Shown here one piece after another: positions 1 through 7,543 of a DNA stretch of 64,000 nucleotides. The position numbers were made by a program, and so were the translations under genes. The stretch covers positions 124,001 through 188,000 of the forward strand of contig NZ_FNNV01000006.1 in assembly GCF_900106745.1 (NCBI RefSeq), in the 5' to 3' direction. The notes under the pieces were generated by a model. It did no database searches, was not told the origin of the DNA, and saw nothing but the letters and a program-made list of their open reading frames with translations. Position 1 is the stretch's first letter, and each line of letters begins with the position of its first letter. Origin of the DNA: Paenibacillus sp. CF384. Its GTDB lineage: Bacteria > Bacillota > Bacilli > Paenibacillales > Paenibacillaceae.

Positions 1-301
1 ACTGGTTCTGCTCGGACTTATCATCAGCATTCCAATCGTTGTATGGGGCAGTACACTGTTCATTAAGCTGATCAACAAGATCCCATGGATTGTTTATGTA
101 GGATCCGGCGTGCTCGCTTATACGGCAGCCAAAATGATTACGCACGAAATCAAGCTCGAAGAATTCTTCAAGAATAACCCCGCGTTTGAATGGTCGTTCC
201 TGATCTTGATCGTCATCGTGATTATCGTAGCAGGTCTTTGGAAGAACGCTTCACGCAAACAACAGGAAGCCGGAATGGAAAAAAGCAGGGAATCCCATTA
301 A
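1..301 (+). CDS. TerC-family integral membrane protein, C-terminal part (5' end outside window)
   Basis: The reading frame enters at base 2 and runs to a TAA at 299-301, giving about 99 residues. Two hydrophobic helices are visible: one reading LIISIPIVVWGSTLFIKLI, and one near the end rich in I and V (FLILIVIVIIVAGLW). They flank a short GVLAYTAAKMI segment followed by an acidic, amphipathic stretch, and the protein ends in a charged tail. This pattern matches the C-terminus of the TerC/YjbE/YkoY group of multi-pass membrane proteins, which are linked to metal (manganese) export and protection in Bacillales. The assignment is by recalled similarity. The stop codon lies inside the terminator stem. 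The gene converges on thiI. Confidence 0.7.
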   Translation, partial: LVLLGLIISIPIVVWGSTLFIKLINKIPWIVYVGSGVLAYTAAKMITHEIKLEEFFKNNPAFEWSFLILIVIVIIVAGLWKNASRKQQEAGMEKSRESH

Positions 302-322
302 TTTGGGGCTCCTTGCTTTTTT
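279..322. terminator. Bidirectional intrinsic terminator between the TerC gene and thiI
   Basis: A run of six A, a GC-containing stem with a few wobbles (GCAGGGAATCCC against GGGGCTCCTTGC), and a run of six T form a Rho-independent hairpin. It can be read from both strands, as fits two converging genes. The left arm includes the last codons of the TerC gene. Confidence 0.8.
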
Positions 323-335
323 ATTTAAACCGATT

Positions 336-1556
336 TTAGAACCAACGATCCTCGCCTGCCGTCTCAACCGCATTCCGAACCTCCGGCGTAATATGCATCA
401 CTTCCACGCTTGAAACTGCCTCCGCGATCATGGCATCCAGCCCGGCAATGGCCTGCTCGGTTTTCTCTACGATGGCCAAATTCGGATTGGTGCTTGGTGA
501 TTTCGGAACAAATAACGTACAGCAATCCTCATAAGGCAGAATCGATGTCTCGAACGTATTAATCTTACGAGCGATGCGAATGATTTCATTCTTATCCATC
601 GTAATGAGCGGTCTAAGCAGCGGCAGCTGCGTGGAACGTCCAATAACATTCATGCTGCCGAGCGTCTGGCTTGCTACTTGGCCCAAGCTGTCTCCGGACA
701 CGAGGCCGAATCCACCGACCTGTTCCGCGATCAACTCCGCGATTCGAAGCATCGAGCGGCGCATCAGCGTTATGATCAGTGGATCTTGTCCGGACTGCGC
801 CAGTGCCGTTTGGATCTCGGTAAACGAAACCAAATGAAGCTTGATGGGCACTCCGCTGTAGTGCGACAGTCGTCTGACCAAGTCAATGACTTTCTCCTTC
901 GCTTTATCGCTCGTGAACGGATAGCTGTGAAAATGCACCGCCTCGATCTCAAGACCCTGTCTCATCGCCAGATAGCCCGCTACAGGGCTGTCAATCCCGC
1001 CGGAGAGCAGCAGCATCGCTTTGCCATTCGTGCCGTAAGGGAAGCCTCCGGAAGCTTGTACGACGCTGCTGAAGACGTAAGTGCCTTCAGGTTGAATTTC
1101 AACGCGAAGTTCAACTTCCGGTTCCCTAACATTCACCTTTAGCCCAGGTGTTTCGCGCAGCACATGACCGCCAACCAAATGGTTCATCTCTTGCGTATCA
1201 TGCGGAAACTGTTTCTCCACCCGCTTTGTCGACACTTTGAATGTCGCGGGCTGCGACGGGAGCGCCTGCATCACTTCCAATGCGGCAGAACGAATGGCCT
1301 CTAGTTCATTCACGACTTTCCGGATCGGACTGAACGTCGCAATTCCGAAAATATCCTTGAGTTTTACTGCAATTTGCTCATAGGGCTCACCATTTAAAGT
1401 GATATAGATTCTTCCGTAGGTACGCGTAATTTCAGCATTAGCGTAACTGCGCAATGACCGTCTTACTTGTTCAACCATTCGTTTATCGAAACGGTCGCGG
1501 TTCTTGCCTTTCATCGTAAATTCGCCGAAACGAATTAGGATCATATCCGGATTCAT
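336..1556 (-). CDS. thiI: tRNA 4-thiouridine synthase ThiI
   Basis: 406 residues. ThiI adenylates uridine 8 of tRNA and inserts sulfur delivered by a cysteine desulfurase; it can also feed thiazole synthesis. An N-terminal ferredoxin-like and THUMP region (about residues 1-165) is followed by a PP-loop ATPase domain with the motif SGGIDSP at residues 185-191. The protein ends without a rhodanese domain, as is usual for Bacillales ThiI, so persulfide must come directly from the partner enzyme. The cysteine desulfurase gene sits 7 bases upstream on the same strand, the same pairing seen in B. subtilis (nifZ-thiI). A GGGGTAA ribosome-binding site precedes the ATG. Confidence 0.95.
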   Translation of the reverse strand: MNPDMILIRFGEFTMKGKNRDRFDKRMVEQVRRSLRSYANAEITRTYGRIYITLNGEPYEQIAVKLKDIFGIATFSPIRKVVNELEAIRSAALEVMQALPSQPATFKVSTKRVEKQFPHDTQEMNHLVGGHVLRETPGLKVNVREPEVELRVEIQPEGTYVFSSVVQASGGFPYGTNGKAMLLLSGGIDSPVAGYLAMRQGLEIEAVHFHSYPFTSDKAKEKVIDLVRRLSHYSGVPIKLHLVSFTEIQTALAQSGQDPLIITLMRRSMLRIAELIAEQVGGFGLVSGDSLGQVASQTLGSMNVIGRSTQLPLLRPLITMDKNEIIRIARKINTFETSILPYEDCCTLFVPKSPSTNPNLAIVEKTEQAIAGLDAMIAEAVSSVEVMHITPEVRNAVETAGEDRWF

Positions 1557-1563
1557 GAAGCGT

Positions 1564-2730
1564 TTACCCCTTTCTCTCGAGCGGCTTTAGCTGCTGAACG
1601 ACCAAACGCAGCTTCTGGCAGAGCCATTCCAGCTCTTTCTCGCCATGCTCATCCCCGAAACTAATGCGAATGCCGCTCACTGCTCGTTCATAGGAAGTTT
1701 GCATGGCTTGCAGCACGCGGCTTGGTTCATCGCTCTTGGATGAGCATGCAGATTTGGTCGATGCCATAATTTCCTGTTTCTCCAGCATATGAATGATGAC
1801 CTCCGGCTTCATGCCGGGGTATGAGAAATGCACGATATGCGGCGCTGCTATACTGCCGATTTTGCAATCGGTACTGCCGTTTAGGAACAGTTCCGGCATC
1901 TCTATGATGGAAGCAATAAGCCGTTCCCTAAGCTTGTACATACGCTCTGCTCTTGCGGAGCTGCTCTCCACGGCAAGGCGGAACGCCTTTGCGGAAGCAA
2001 CAATTGCCGGAACGTTCTCCGTCCCCGAACGAAGGTCGCTTTCTTGGCCGCCGCCTCTTATCAATGGCTCCAACATCACGCCTTGCCGGACGTATAATAA
2101 ACCAACACCTCGCGGGCCGTTCACTTTATGTGCCGAAGCCGAGAACATATCAATGCCCCATCCAACAAGATCAACCGTCAGTTTACCGACGCTTTGAACG
2201 CCATCCACGTGGAACCAAACACCTTTACGTCCTTTCAGCAGCTCACCGATTTCCCTAATCGGCTGAATCGCTCCAACTTCATTATTGACATGCATGACGC
2301 TTACCAGTATGGTCTCTTTCGTCAATGCGGCTTCAAGGTCAGTAACAGATACAACGCCAAACGAATCCACCGGTAAATACGTCACGTCAAAGCCCTCGCG
2401 CTCCAGCGCTTTGAATGATTCATAAACAGAGGGATGCTCCACAACCGTTGTAATCAAATGATTGCCGCGTTTCTTACTGCTTCTGGCCGCCCCAATAATA
2501 GCGATATTATTGCTTTCCGTCCCACTTGAGGTGAAGATCCATTCTTTATTATCCGTACCCGGAAATATCGATGCGATTGCTCCTCTTGCACGTTCGAGCA
2601 AATTACCCGCTTCTTGGCCGCTTCTATGAAGCGACGACGGATTCGCATAATGCTTCGCCATGACTTCTGCCATCGTTCTAATGACTTCTTCATGCGGAGG
2701 CGTTGAAGCACAGTGGTCAAAATAATACAT
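1564..2730 (-). CDS. Cysteine desulfurase of the NifS/IscS family, sulfur donor for ThiI
   Basis: 388 residues, a class V aminotransferase fold. It is a pyridoxal-phosphate enzyme that takes sulfur from cysteine as an enzyme persulfide. The PLP lysine is K202 in the SASAHKVNGPRG motif, the cofactor-contacting histidine lies in VVEHP near residue 99, and the catalytic cysteine is C329 in the STKSACSS loop. The gene lies directly upstream of thiI and corresponds to B. subtilis NifZ, the dedicated ThiI partner; that specificity is inferred from gene order. The start ATG is preceded by a GAGAGGAAG ribosome-binding site. Confidence 0.93.
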   Translation of the reverse strand: MYYFDHCASTPPHEEVIRTMAEVMAKHYANPSSLHRSGQEAGNLLERARGAIASIFPGTDNKEWIFTSSGTESNNIAIIGAARSSKKRGNHLITTVVEHPSVYESFKALEREGFDVTYLPVDSFGVVSVTDLEAALTKETILVSVMHVNNEVGAIQPIREIGELLKGRKGVWFHVDGVQSVGKLTVDLVGWGIDMFSASAHKVNGPRGVGLLYVRQGVMLEPLIRGGGQESDLRSGTENVPAIVASAKAFRLAVESSSARAERMYKLRERLIASIIEMPELFLNGSTDCKIGSIAAPHIVHFSYPGMKPEVIIHMLEKQEIMASTKSACSSKSDEPSRVLQAMQTSYERAVSGIRISFGDEHGEKELEWLCQKLRLVVQQLKPLERKG

Positions 2731-2761
2731 CTTATCCAGCTTCCTCTCATCCTTCTGACAA

Positions 2762-2792
2762 CAAACGAAAAAGATCAGCGAAAATGCTGATC
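2762..2792 (-). terminator. Intrinsic terminator after the lytic transglycosylase gene
   Basis: Read on the minus strand, a perfect 7-bp stem (GATCAGC / GCTGATC) with a 6-base loop is followed by TTTTTCGTTTG. It lies downstream of the transglycosylase stop and upstream of the desulfurase start, separating the two transcription units. Confidence 0.75.
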
Positions 2793-2859
2793 CCCGTGAT
2801 TTCTTATTCTCTCCAACCGTTAACGTTCTTTTGCGGCTGGCTGCAAAGCGCCGGCATAC

Positions 2860-3564
2860 TTAAATCGAACTGTCGTATTGATCTTTGGCGCGCTGTACTT
2901 TGGCTACATAGCGCTGTGTTTCATGAGGCAGCAATGACATCATCGCTGTAAAGTCTTCATTGCTCTTGATTCCGGCACGGTCGACTCTCCCTGGACCGGC
3001 ATTATAAGCAGCTAAGACCGTTTGTTCATTACCTTCATACTTGCGCATGAGGTAAGCAAGAAATTTGGTTCCGCCTTCAATATTCTGCTGCGGATCAAAG
3101 GAATTCGTTACGCCGAGACCACGAGCGGTGCCATCCATCAACTGCATAAGACCTTTCGCCCCTGCAGAAGACTCCGCGTTTGGATTGTAGGAAGATTCCG
3201 TATGTATAACAGCCTTAATTAGAGCTGGATCAAGGCCATATTTGGAAGCTGCTGCGTTAATATAAGCGTCATATTCAGATGGACTGCTGTCGCCCTCTGT
3301 TGTGCTTTGAACGGGTGCAGATTGAAGCATAGGGACTAATCCGCCCAGCGCCTCGAGTGAGATCATTCCGGGCTGTGCAGTCATGTCAGCGAGCGCTGAA
3401 GAGCCTGTCCCGCCTGCCATGTATTGCTGAAGCAATGAATCGAACATGGAGGACCCGTCTTGGCCGCTCGCAGAAGATAGGACATTCTCATTCCCGTTCA
3501 AATCCAGACTAGGCATCATCTGCAATTGCAGCAATGATTTCATTATTCGCGGATCAATGCTCAT
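2860..3564 (-). CDS. Lytic transglycosylase (SLT domain)
   Basis: 234 residues from the ATG at 3564, chosen because a GGAGG box lies 6 bases upstream; an in-frame ATG five codons earlier lacks such a site. The N-terminal half has low complexity. The C-terminal half is a Slt35/goose-lysozyme-type domain: the catalytic glutamate is in HTESSYNPNAES, followed by GAKGLMQLM and the AYNAGPGRV motif. Such enzymes cleave the MurNAc-GlcNAc bond of peptidoglycan with formation of 1,6-anhydro ends. No signal peptide is visible, so export or spore-related release is unclear. It resembles the YjbJ/CwlQ-type transglycosylases of Bacillus. Confidence 0.88.
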   Translation of the reverse strand: MSIDPRIMKSLLQLQMMPSLDLNGNENVLSSASGQDGSSMFDSLLQQYMAGGTGSSALADMTAQPGMISLEALGGLVPMLQSAPVQSTTEGDSSPSEYDAYINAAASKYGLDPALIKAVIHTESSYNPNAESSAGAKGLMQLMDGTARGLGVTNSFDPQQNIEGGTKFLAYLMRKYEGNEQTVLAAYNAGPGRVDRAGIKSNEDFTAMMSLLPHETQRYVAKVQRAKDQYDSSI

Positions 3565-3697
3565 GGTGTACCTCCACATTCACTTTGGCGATTCGACATT
3601 AGATAACACTATTTTACAACTTTTTCGCAGGATTCGCCAGTAAGCAATTAGTCCCGGCTAATAGAAGGCCGTTTATTAAGTTATCATGTGGTTTCAT

Positions 3698-3732
3698 GAA
3701 AGAAGCCGGCAGAGATTAATCTCTGACCGGCT
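3698..3732 (-). terminator. Intrinsic terminator after the small membrane protein gene
   Basis: On the minus strand AGCCGGTCAGAGAT pairs with ATCTCTGCCGGCT (one bulged base), followed by TCTTTC. It lies 10 bases past the stop of the 3742-4152 gene. The U-tract is short. Confidence 0.6.
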
Positions 3733-3741
3733 CCAGATCCA

Positions 3742-4152
3742 TTAGGTTATCGCGTAATAAAGGGGAACAAGTACCAAGTAAGCGGCAGCAGCTATAAATC
3801 CCAGCGTAATGGACCAAACGCCAAGACCGCGAGCACCCTGCCTGTAAGCAATGAAACCGACAATGATTGCCGTAGCACCGAGCACAACAGGCCATACCAC
3901 CCAAGACAATGCCGCTAATATAAGCGCTGCCCAGCCTGTAGCACGGCCGGCAGATTTCGTTTCACGAACGGCATCATTCGTGAGATGATTGCTCTCGCGG
4001 GTTGGATAGGAATGGATCGCCTGACGCGGTACTGCAATTTCGGCAGACATTTCTTCGTTGTAAGCCCTCATGTCTGGATGATACAAAGGATTAGTCGATG
4101 AGTCATCATGCGGGCTATGGGAGAACTGCCCTTCTGATTCGCGTTCCATCAA
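3742..4152 (-). CDS. Small membrane protein, DUF4190-like
   Basis: 136 residues. The first 80 are polar and acidic, then there is a KSAGRATGWAAL segment followed by two or three membrane helices: VVWPVVLGATAIIVGFIAY, a GLGVWSITLGFIAAAAYLV helix and a short tail. The RQGARGLGVW loop between helices is typical of DUF4190-type proteins of Gram-positive bacteria, whose role is unknown. The start is either TTG at 4152 or the next ATG at 4149; an AAGGAG box precedes both. The gene directly follows the DUF1540 gene (3 bases apart), so the two are probably cotranscribed. Confidence 0.65.
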   Translation of the reverse strand: MMERESEGQFSHSPHDDSSTNPLYHPDMRAYNEEMSAEIAVPRQAIHSYPTRESNHLTNDAVRETKSAGRATGWAALILAALSWVVWPVVLGATAIIVGFIAYRQGARGLGVWSITLGFIAAAAYLVLVPLYYAIT

Positions 4153-4155
4153 GCC

Positions 4156-4368
4156 TCACTCCTTCGCTTTAAAGGTATGGCAGCAAGTAGCTGCCTGATT
4201 CGCTGCGGTATCCTGATGGTTACCGCCAAAGCCCTCTTCAGCAAATTCAGATCCGAAATGATTGTTCGCATGACTGTCGATGTCGATTTCAATTTTCGCG
4301 GCATTGCACTGATTTCCTTCTTTCCAGAACGAACAGTTGGCAACACTGCAGCTTACGCCATTCGGCAT
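4156..4368 (-). CDS. DUF1540 small cysteine-containing protein
   Basis: 70 residues from the ATG at 4368. The N-terminus carries the DUF1540 signature C-x4-C-x3-W/F-x4-N-x-C (VSCSVANCSFWKEGNQC) followed by the AAKIEIDIDSHA block; a second Cys pair occurs near the end (ATCCHT). The spacing suggests a small metal- or disulfide-stabilised fold. Function is unknown; members are common in spore formers and clostridia. The ATG was chosen because it begins the conserved block and has GGGGGTGAT 5 bases upstream. That ribosome-binding site lies inside a perfect inverted repeat (see the regulatory feature). Confidence 0.8.
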   Translation of the reverse strand: MPNGVSCSVANCSFWKEGNQCNAAKIEIDIDSHANNHFGSEFAEEGFGGNHQDTAANQAATCCHTFKAKE

Positions 4369-4410
4369 AAAAATCACCCCCGGTATCAAGTTGCCCGTAC
4401 CGGGGGTGAT
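4369..4410 (-). promoter_or_regulatory. Terminator-like hairpin containing the DUF1540 ribosome-binding site
   Basis: A perfect 13-bp inverted repeat (4373-4385 and 4398-4410, 12-base loop) lies between ypuI and the DUF1540 gene. On the minus strand the second arm ends in GGGGGTGAT followed by TTTTT and then the DUF1540 ATG. The same element therefore looks like the intrinsic terminator of ypuI and, when transcribed through, would pair the Shine-Dalgarno of the next gene. This is inferred from sequence only. Confidence 0.7.
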
Positions 4411-4421
4411 GTATGCTTTCC

Positions 4422-4922
4422 TTATTTTTGACCCTGCATGCGGCGCTGAGTCATGTAGTCGCTCTCATAGTAAGATAGATCATCGCGGAGCTCTTCATAA
4501 ATTTTCGATACAGTAAGTACGATATCACGAGCGGCACGTACCGGCTTCTTACGGAAACGGATCGCATCTTGTCCAGTGTAAGCGTAACGGCCATCCTCGG
4601 AATAACATTCGTTCTTAGGGTAGAAAAATGCATTTACACATTGATGATAAGCTTCGTATAGACCACGCTCTGCAAAATCAATATCGAAATTAGGACGTCT
4701 TATCGCCACACCCAATTTTTCGTAAGCAACTTCCGAGAATACAAGCATGTGTCTGAGATCTGCCAGCAAGCCTTTATAGAAAAGCTCGGAATCGCTTCCT
4801 TGATCTTCTTCTGTTAGCTGTGGGAGCGCATACTGGTTCAGAAACGTCTCCAAATGGCCGACCGCAAGTTTTAATTTGTCTCTCGTTGATTCGCTAATCG
4901 CTTTTACGTTAGTCGAAGGCAT
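4422..4922 (-). CDS. ypuI: YpuI-family protein (DUF3907)
   Basis: 166 residues from the ATG at 4922, which has a GAAAGGGGA ribosome-binding site 8 bases upstream; a longer in-frame extension exists but lacks one. The conserved YpuI features are visible: an N-terminal helical part with KLAVGHLETFLNQYALP, the YHQCVNAFFYPKNE block, an ED(G/S)RYAYTGQDAIRF motif and a C-terminal EELSYYESDY-like acidic helix. It looks like a soluble all-helical protein. Function is unknown. A terminator-like hairpin follows 12 bases after the stop. Confidence 0.85.
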   Translation of the reverse strand: MPSTNVKAISESTRDKLKLAVGHLETFLNQYALPQLTEEDQGSDSELFYKGLLADLRHMLVFSEVAYEKLGVAIRRPNFDIDFAERGLYEAYHQCVNAFFYPKNECYSEDGRYAYTGQDAIRFRKKPVRAARDIVLTVSKIYEELRDDLSYYESDYMTQRRMQGQK

Positions 4923-5119
4923 TATGGTAGATCCCCTTTCATCATCGCAAACAATACTTAAATCATCAACATCGTACCACAAATAGCAAACAGATGGTAC
5001 TCCGGATTGCCGAATCGCCCCCGTATATTTTCACCTACCCGACGTCACCCTAAGACAAGCAGCCCACCTGGGCTTTCAGTCAAACCTAGCAAGTACAGTT
5101 ATTCAAGGGGGTATTCACC

Positions 5120-6961
5120 ATGACGAGGCGCAAATGGGTCGGCTGGTTTTGTATTCTGGCAGCTGCCGCATTGCTCATTCCGCTCACACCTTGGTTCAGC
5201 TCGCCAAGTCCCGCCAATAAAGAAAAGAAACCCGAAATGCGCACCATGTCCGCGCACCGTGAGCGTCAGCTCAAGCTGGCAACGGTAAAGCATGATATGG
5301 ATGCTACGGCAGTTTTATGCCATGCGGAGTGCGCGAAGAATTTCCAGAAGCTGATGAAGCACGAAGCCTCGGCAGCAACGAACGAGCATCATCTCACGCA
5401 CTTGATGAAGATGCATAAACAAATGATTTACGTCTGGTGGAGACATCAAAGTCATTCCATCACGAAAGGCAGCAAGCGTGATTCATCCCAGCTCAACGAA
5501 GAAATGATGAAAGCGAAGCAGCATGTCATTGCAGGGAAGGCTTATTCCTCCTCTCCGCTTCAATTAAACGGACATCGATACATGATCATCGGTGAGCCTG
5601 ATAAGTTGCACAGAGGCGACGGCATTGCCGCAATTCTGCTGCAGGACATCGTAACGAAAGTACAAGGCCACCAACAGCGCAACTTGCGGCTTGTCCCTTA
5701 TCCGGCTGAAGGCAAATACAAGATCGAGTCCGTCAAACCGAATTCTACGGAAGATATTACGGTTAGAACCGGTGAAGACAACGGCAATGCCAGTCACTAC
5801 CATATGAACGAGGTTGTGGTGAAGTTCCGTCAACCGCCAACGGTAGATCAATTAGCTCAAATCAAACAGGATATTACCGCTCTCTCCATGAAGAAGCTTG
5901 GGTATACGTATGTTTTCCGCTCCAGAGTGATGGATGCGGAATCGATGATGCGTTACTTCCAAACGAGCTGGCATGTCGTGTATGCCGAGCCTCACTACTT
6001 ATATATGACGAATGCGACATTGGATATTATCCCTAACGATGCGCTTTATTCGGAATATCAATGGAATTTGCCTGTCATCGAAACCGAGAAGGGCTGGAAC
6101 GTTTCAAAAGGCAGCAATAACGTCGTTATTGCGGTACTCGATACCGGCGTGCAAATGGATCATCCCGATCTGAAAGGCAAGCTTGCAAAAGGCACCAACC
6201 TGGTCGTCCCCGATGCGACGCCGGATGACGATGTCGGTCACGGCACGCATGTCGCAGGAATTATCGCCGCGGCTGTCAATAATGGAGAAGGCGTCGCGGG
6301 CATGACCTGGTACAACAAAGTGTTACCGGTCAAAGTGCTGGACAGCAGCGGCGCAGGCTCTACCTACACGGTCGCGGAAGGCGTCATATGGGCAACTGAT
6401 CATGGAGCCAAAGTCATCAATATGAGTTTGGGCAACTACGCGGAAGCTCAGTTTCTGCACGATGCGATCAAATATGCTTATGACAAAGGCGTTGTGCTGA
6501 TAGCGGCAAGCGGCAATGACAATACAGAGCGCCCCGGTTATCCAGCTGCGTATCCCGAGGTGTTCGCGGTAGCTTCCACTAATTCGGACGGCACACGCTC
6601 GACATTCTCCAACTACGGAAGCTATATCGATGTGGCCGCACCGGGCTTCAGCATCGCCAGCACCTATCCGGGCAGCCAATATGCTGCGCTCTCCGGCACT
6701 TCAATGGCAAGTCCGCATGTAGCCGCGCTTGCCGGACTCATTCGGTCGATCAACCCCGATCTGACCAATGTGGAAGTCATGGATATCATGCGAAAGTCTG
6801 CCAAGGATCTCGGCGACAAAGGCAAGGATAAGTACTTCGGCTACGGCCAAATCGACGTCGTCAATGCGCTCAAAGCTGCGCAGCAGTCGAAAGTATCGCT
6901 GCAGCAATTTCCGCAGCAGGTTGAACGGCGGTTGGCTCAGATCGCGAGCAAATATGAATAA
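5120..6961 (+). CDS. Secreted subtilisin-like serine protease (peptidase S8)
   Basis: 613 residues. An N-terminal hydrophobic segment (residues 8-24) is a signal peptide or anchor. A basic, helical region of about 180 residues is followed by an inhibitor-I9-like propeptide ending near YAEPHYLY. The catalytic domain begins around residue 310 and holds the triad D341 (VLDTGVQMDHPD), H374 (DVGHGTHVAGI) and S528 (GTSMASPHVAAL), with the oxyanion asparagine in AASGNDN. It is closest to thermitase-type secreted proteases. The long N-terminal region before the propeptide is unusual and matches nothing I recognise. The gene stands alone on the plus strand with a CAAGGGGGT ribosome-binding site. Confidence 0.93.
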   Translation: MTRRKWVGWFCILAAAALLIPLTPWFSSPSPANKEKKPEMRTMSAHRERQLKLATVKHDMDATAVLCHAECAKNFQKLMKHEASAATNEHHLTHLMKMHKQMIYVWWRHQSHSITKGSKRDSSQLNEEMMKAKQHVIAGKAYSSSPLQLNGHRYMIIGEPDKLHRGDGIAAILLQDIVTKVQGHQQRNLRLVPYPAEGKYKIESVKPNSTEDITVRTGEDNGNASHYHMNEVVVKFRQPPTVDQLAQIKQDITALSMKKLGYTYVFRSRVMDAESMMRYFQTSWHVVYAEPHYLYMTNATLDIIPNDALYSEYQWNLPVIETEKGWNVSKGSNNVVIAVLDTGVQMDHPDLKGKLAKGTNLVVPDATPDDDVGHGTHVAGIIAAAVNNGEGVAGMTWYNKVLPVKVLDSSGAGSTYTVAEGVIWATDHGAKVINMSLGNYAEAQFLHDAIKYAYDKGVVLIAASGNDNTERPGYPAAYPEVFAVASTNSDGTRSTFSNYGSYIDVAAPGFSIASTYPGSQYAALSGTSMASPHVAALAGLIRSINPDLTNVEVMDIMRKSAKDLGDKGKDKYFGYGQIDVVNALKAAQQSKVSLQQFPQQVERRLAQIASKYE

Positions 6962-6965
6962 ATAG

Positions 6966-7008
6966 GATGAAAACCGTCTGACCTGTTTAGCGTCGGACGG
7001 TCTTCATC
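6966..7008 (+). terminator. Long hairpin just after the protease stop
   Basis: GATGAAAACCGTCTGAC pairs with GTCGGACGGTCTTCATC (17 bp with wobbles) around a 9-base loop, starting 4 bases past the stop. It has no T-run of its own and is followed 7 bases later by a second hairpin, so the two probably act together. Confidence 0.6.
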
Positions 7009-7015
7009 GAAAACG

Positions 7016-7051
7016 AAGAAACCCGCAAGGCATAAGCCTTGCGGGTTTCTT
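7016..7051. terminator. Bidirectional terminator between the protease gene and rnpB
   Basis: A perfect 16-bp stem (AAGAAACCCGCAAGGC / GCCTTGCGGGTTTCTT) with an ATAA loop. It closes the plus-strand protease transcript and, read on the minus strand, lies just beyond the 3' end of RNase P RNA. Confidence 0.85.
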
Positions 7052-7059
7052 GAGCATGT

Positions 7060-7468
7060 GGAAAGCTTGCCGTAAGCCGGGTTCTGTGCCTCTTGTGGTG
7101 TGACGGGAACTACCCTCCCACGTTTGAAGCGACAATCATCTATCTAGGCCGATCATTGCTAATCAGCTCAAGCGACCAACCCGAACGCTCCCCGGGCAGA
7201 GGTGCAGCTCTAGGCTGCTGCGTTCTCTCGGTCTTGCTCCAGATGGGGTTTACCAGCCCCATTGTCACCAATGGCGCTCGTGGTCTCTTACACCACGGTT
7301 CCACCCTTACCTGTACCGGATTTGCATCCGGCCATCGGCGGTCCATTTCTGTGGCACTATCCTTCGGCTCGCGCCGACTGGACGTTATCCAGCATCTTTG
7401 CCCTACGGAGCCCGGACTTTCCTCTCGCGGCAACAAGGCCGCCAGCGATTGTCTGTCAAACTTTCCGT
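7060..7468 (-). ncRNA. rnpB: RNase P RNA, class A architecture
   Basis: Read on the minus strand, the conserved core is complete: GAGGAAAGTCCGGGCTCC (P4 5' side and CR-I), ACCGCCGATGGCC and ACAGGTAAGGGTG (P7-P11 region), GGTAAACCCC with GGAGCAAGACC (L15/P15 tRNA 3'-end contact), TAGATAGATGATTGTC, and ACAGAACCCGGCTTA (CR-V and P4 3' side). GGAAAG at the 5' end pairs with CTTTCC at the 3' end to make P1. Sequence and helix order resemble E. coli-type (class A) RNA, unlike the class B RNA of B. subtilis. The RNA is the catalytic subunit that removes tRNA 5' leaders. The ends are estimated from P1 and the promoter. Confidence 0.95.
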
Positions 7469-7477
7469 GTACAACAC

Positions 7478-7506
7478 AGTATACGCTGATCGGAGGAAAA
7501 GCTCAA
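7478..7506 (-). promoter_or_regulatory. Sigma-A promoter of rnpB
   Basis: Minus strand: -35 TTGAGC (7501-7506), 17-base spacer, -10 TATACT (7478-7483). The predicted start, about 7 bases downstream, falls at the expected 5' end of RNase P RNA. Confidence 0.8.
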
Positions 7507-7543
7507 GGTCTGAATGATTTCCACCAAGACGAGCGAAGGTTGA

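Noticed and set aside
574-1142. Plus-strand open frames across thiI
   Set aside because: These are shadows of the thiI gene on the opposite strand with no ribosome-binding site or recognisable domain.
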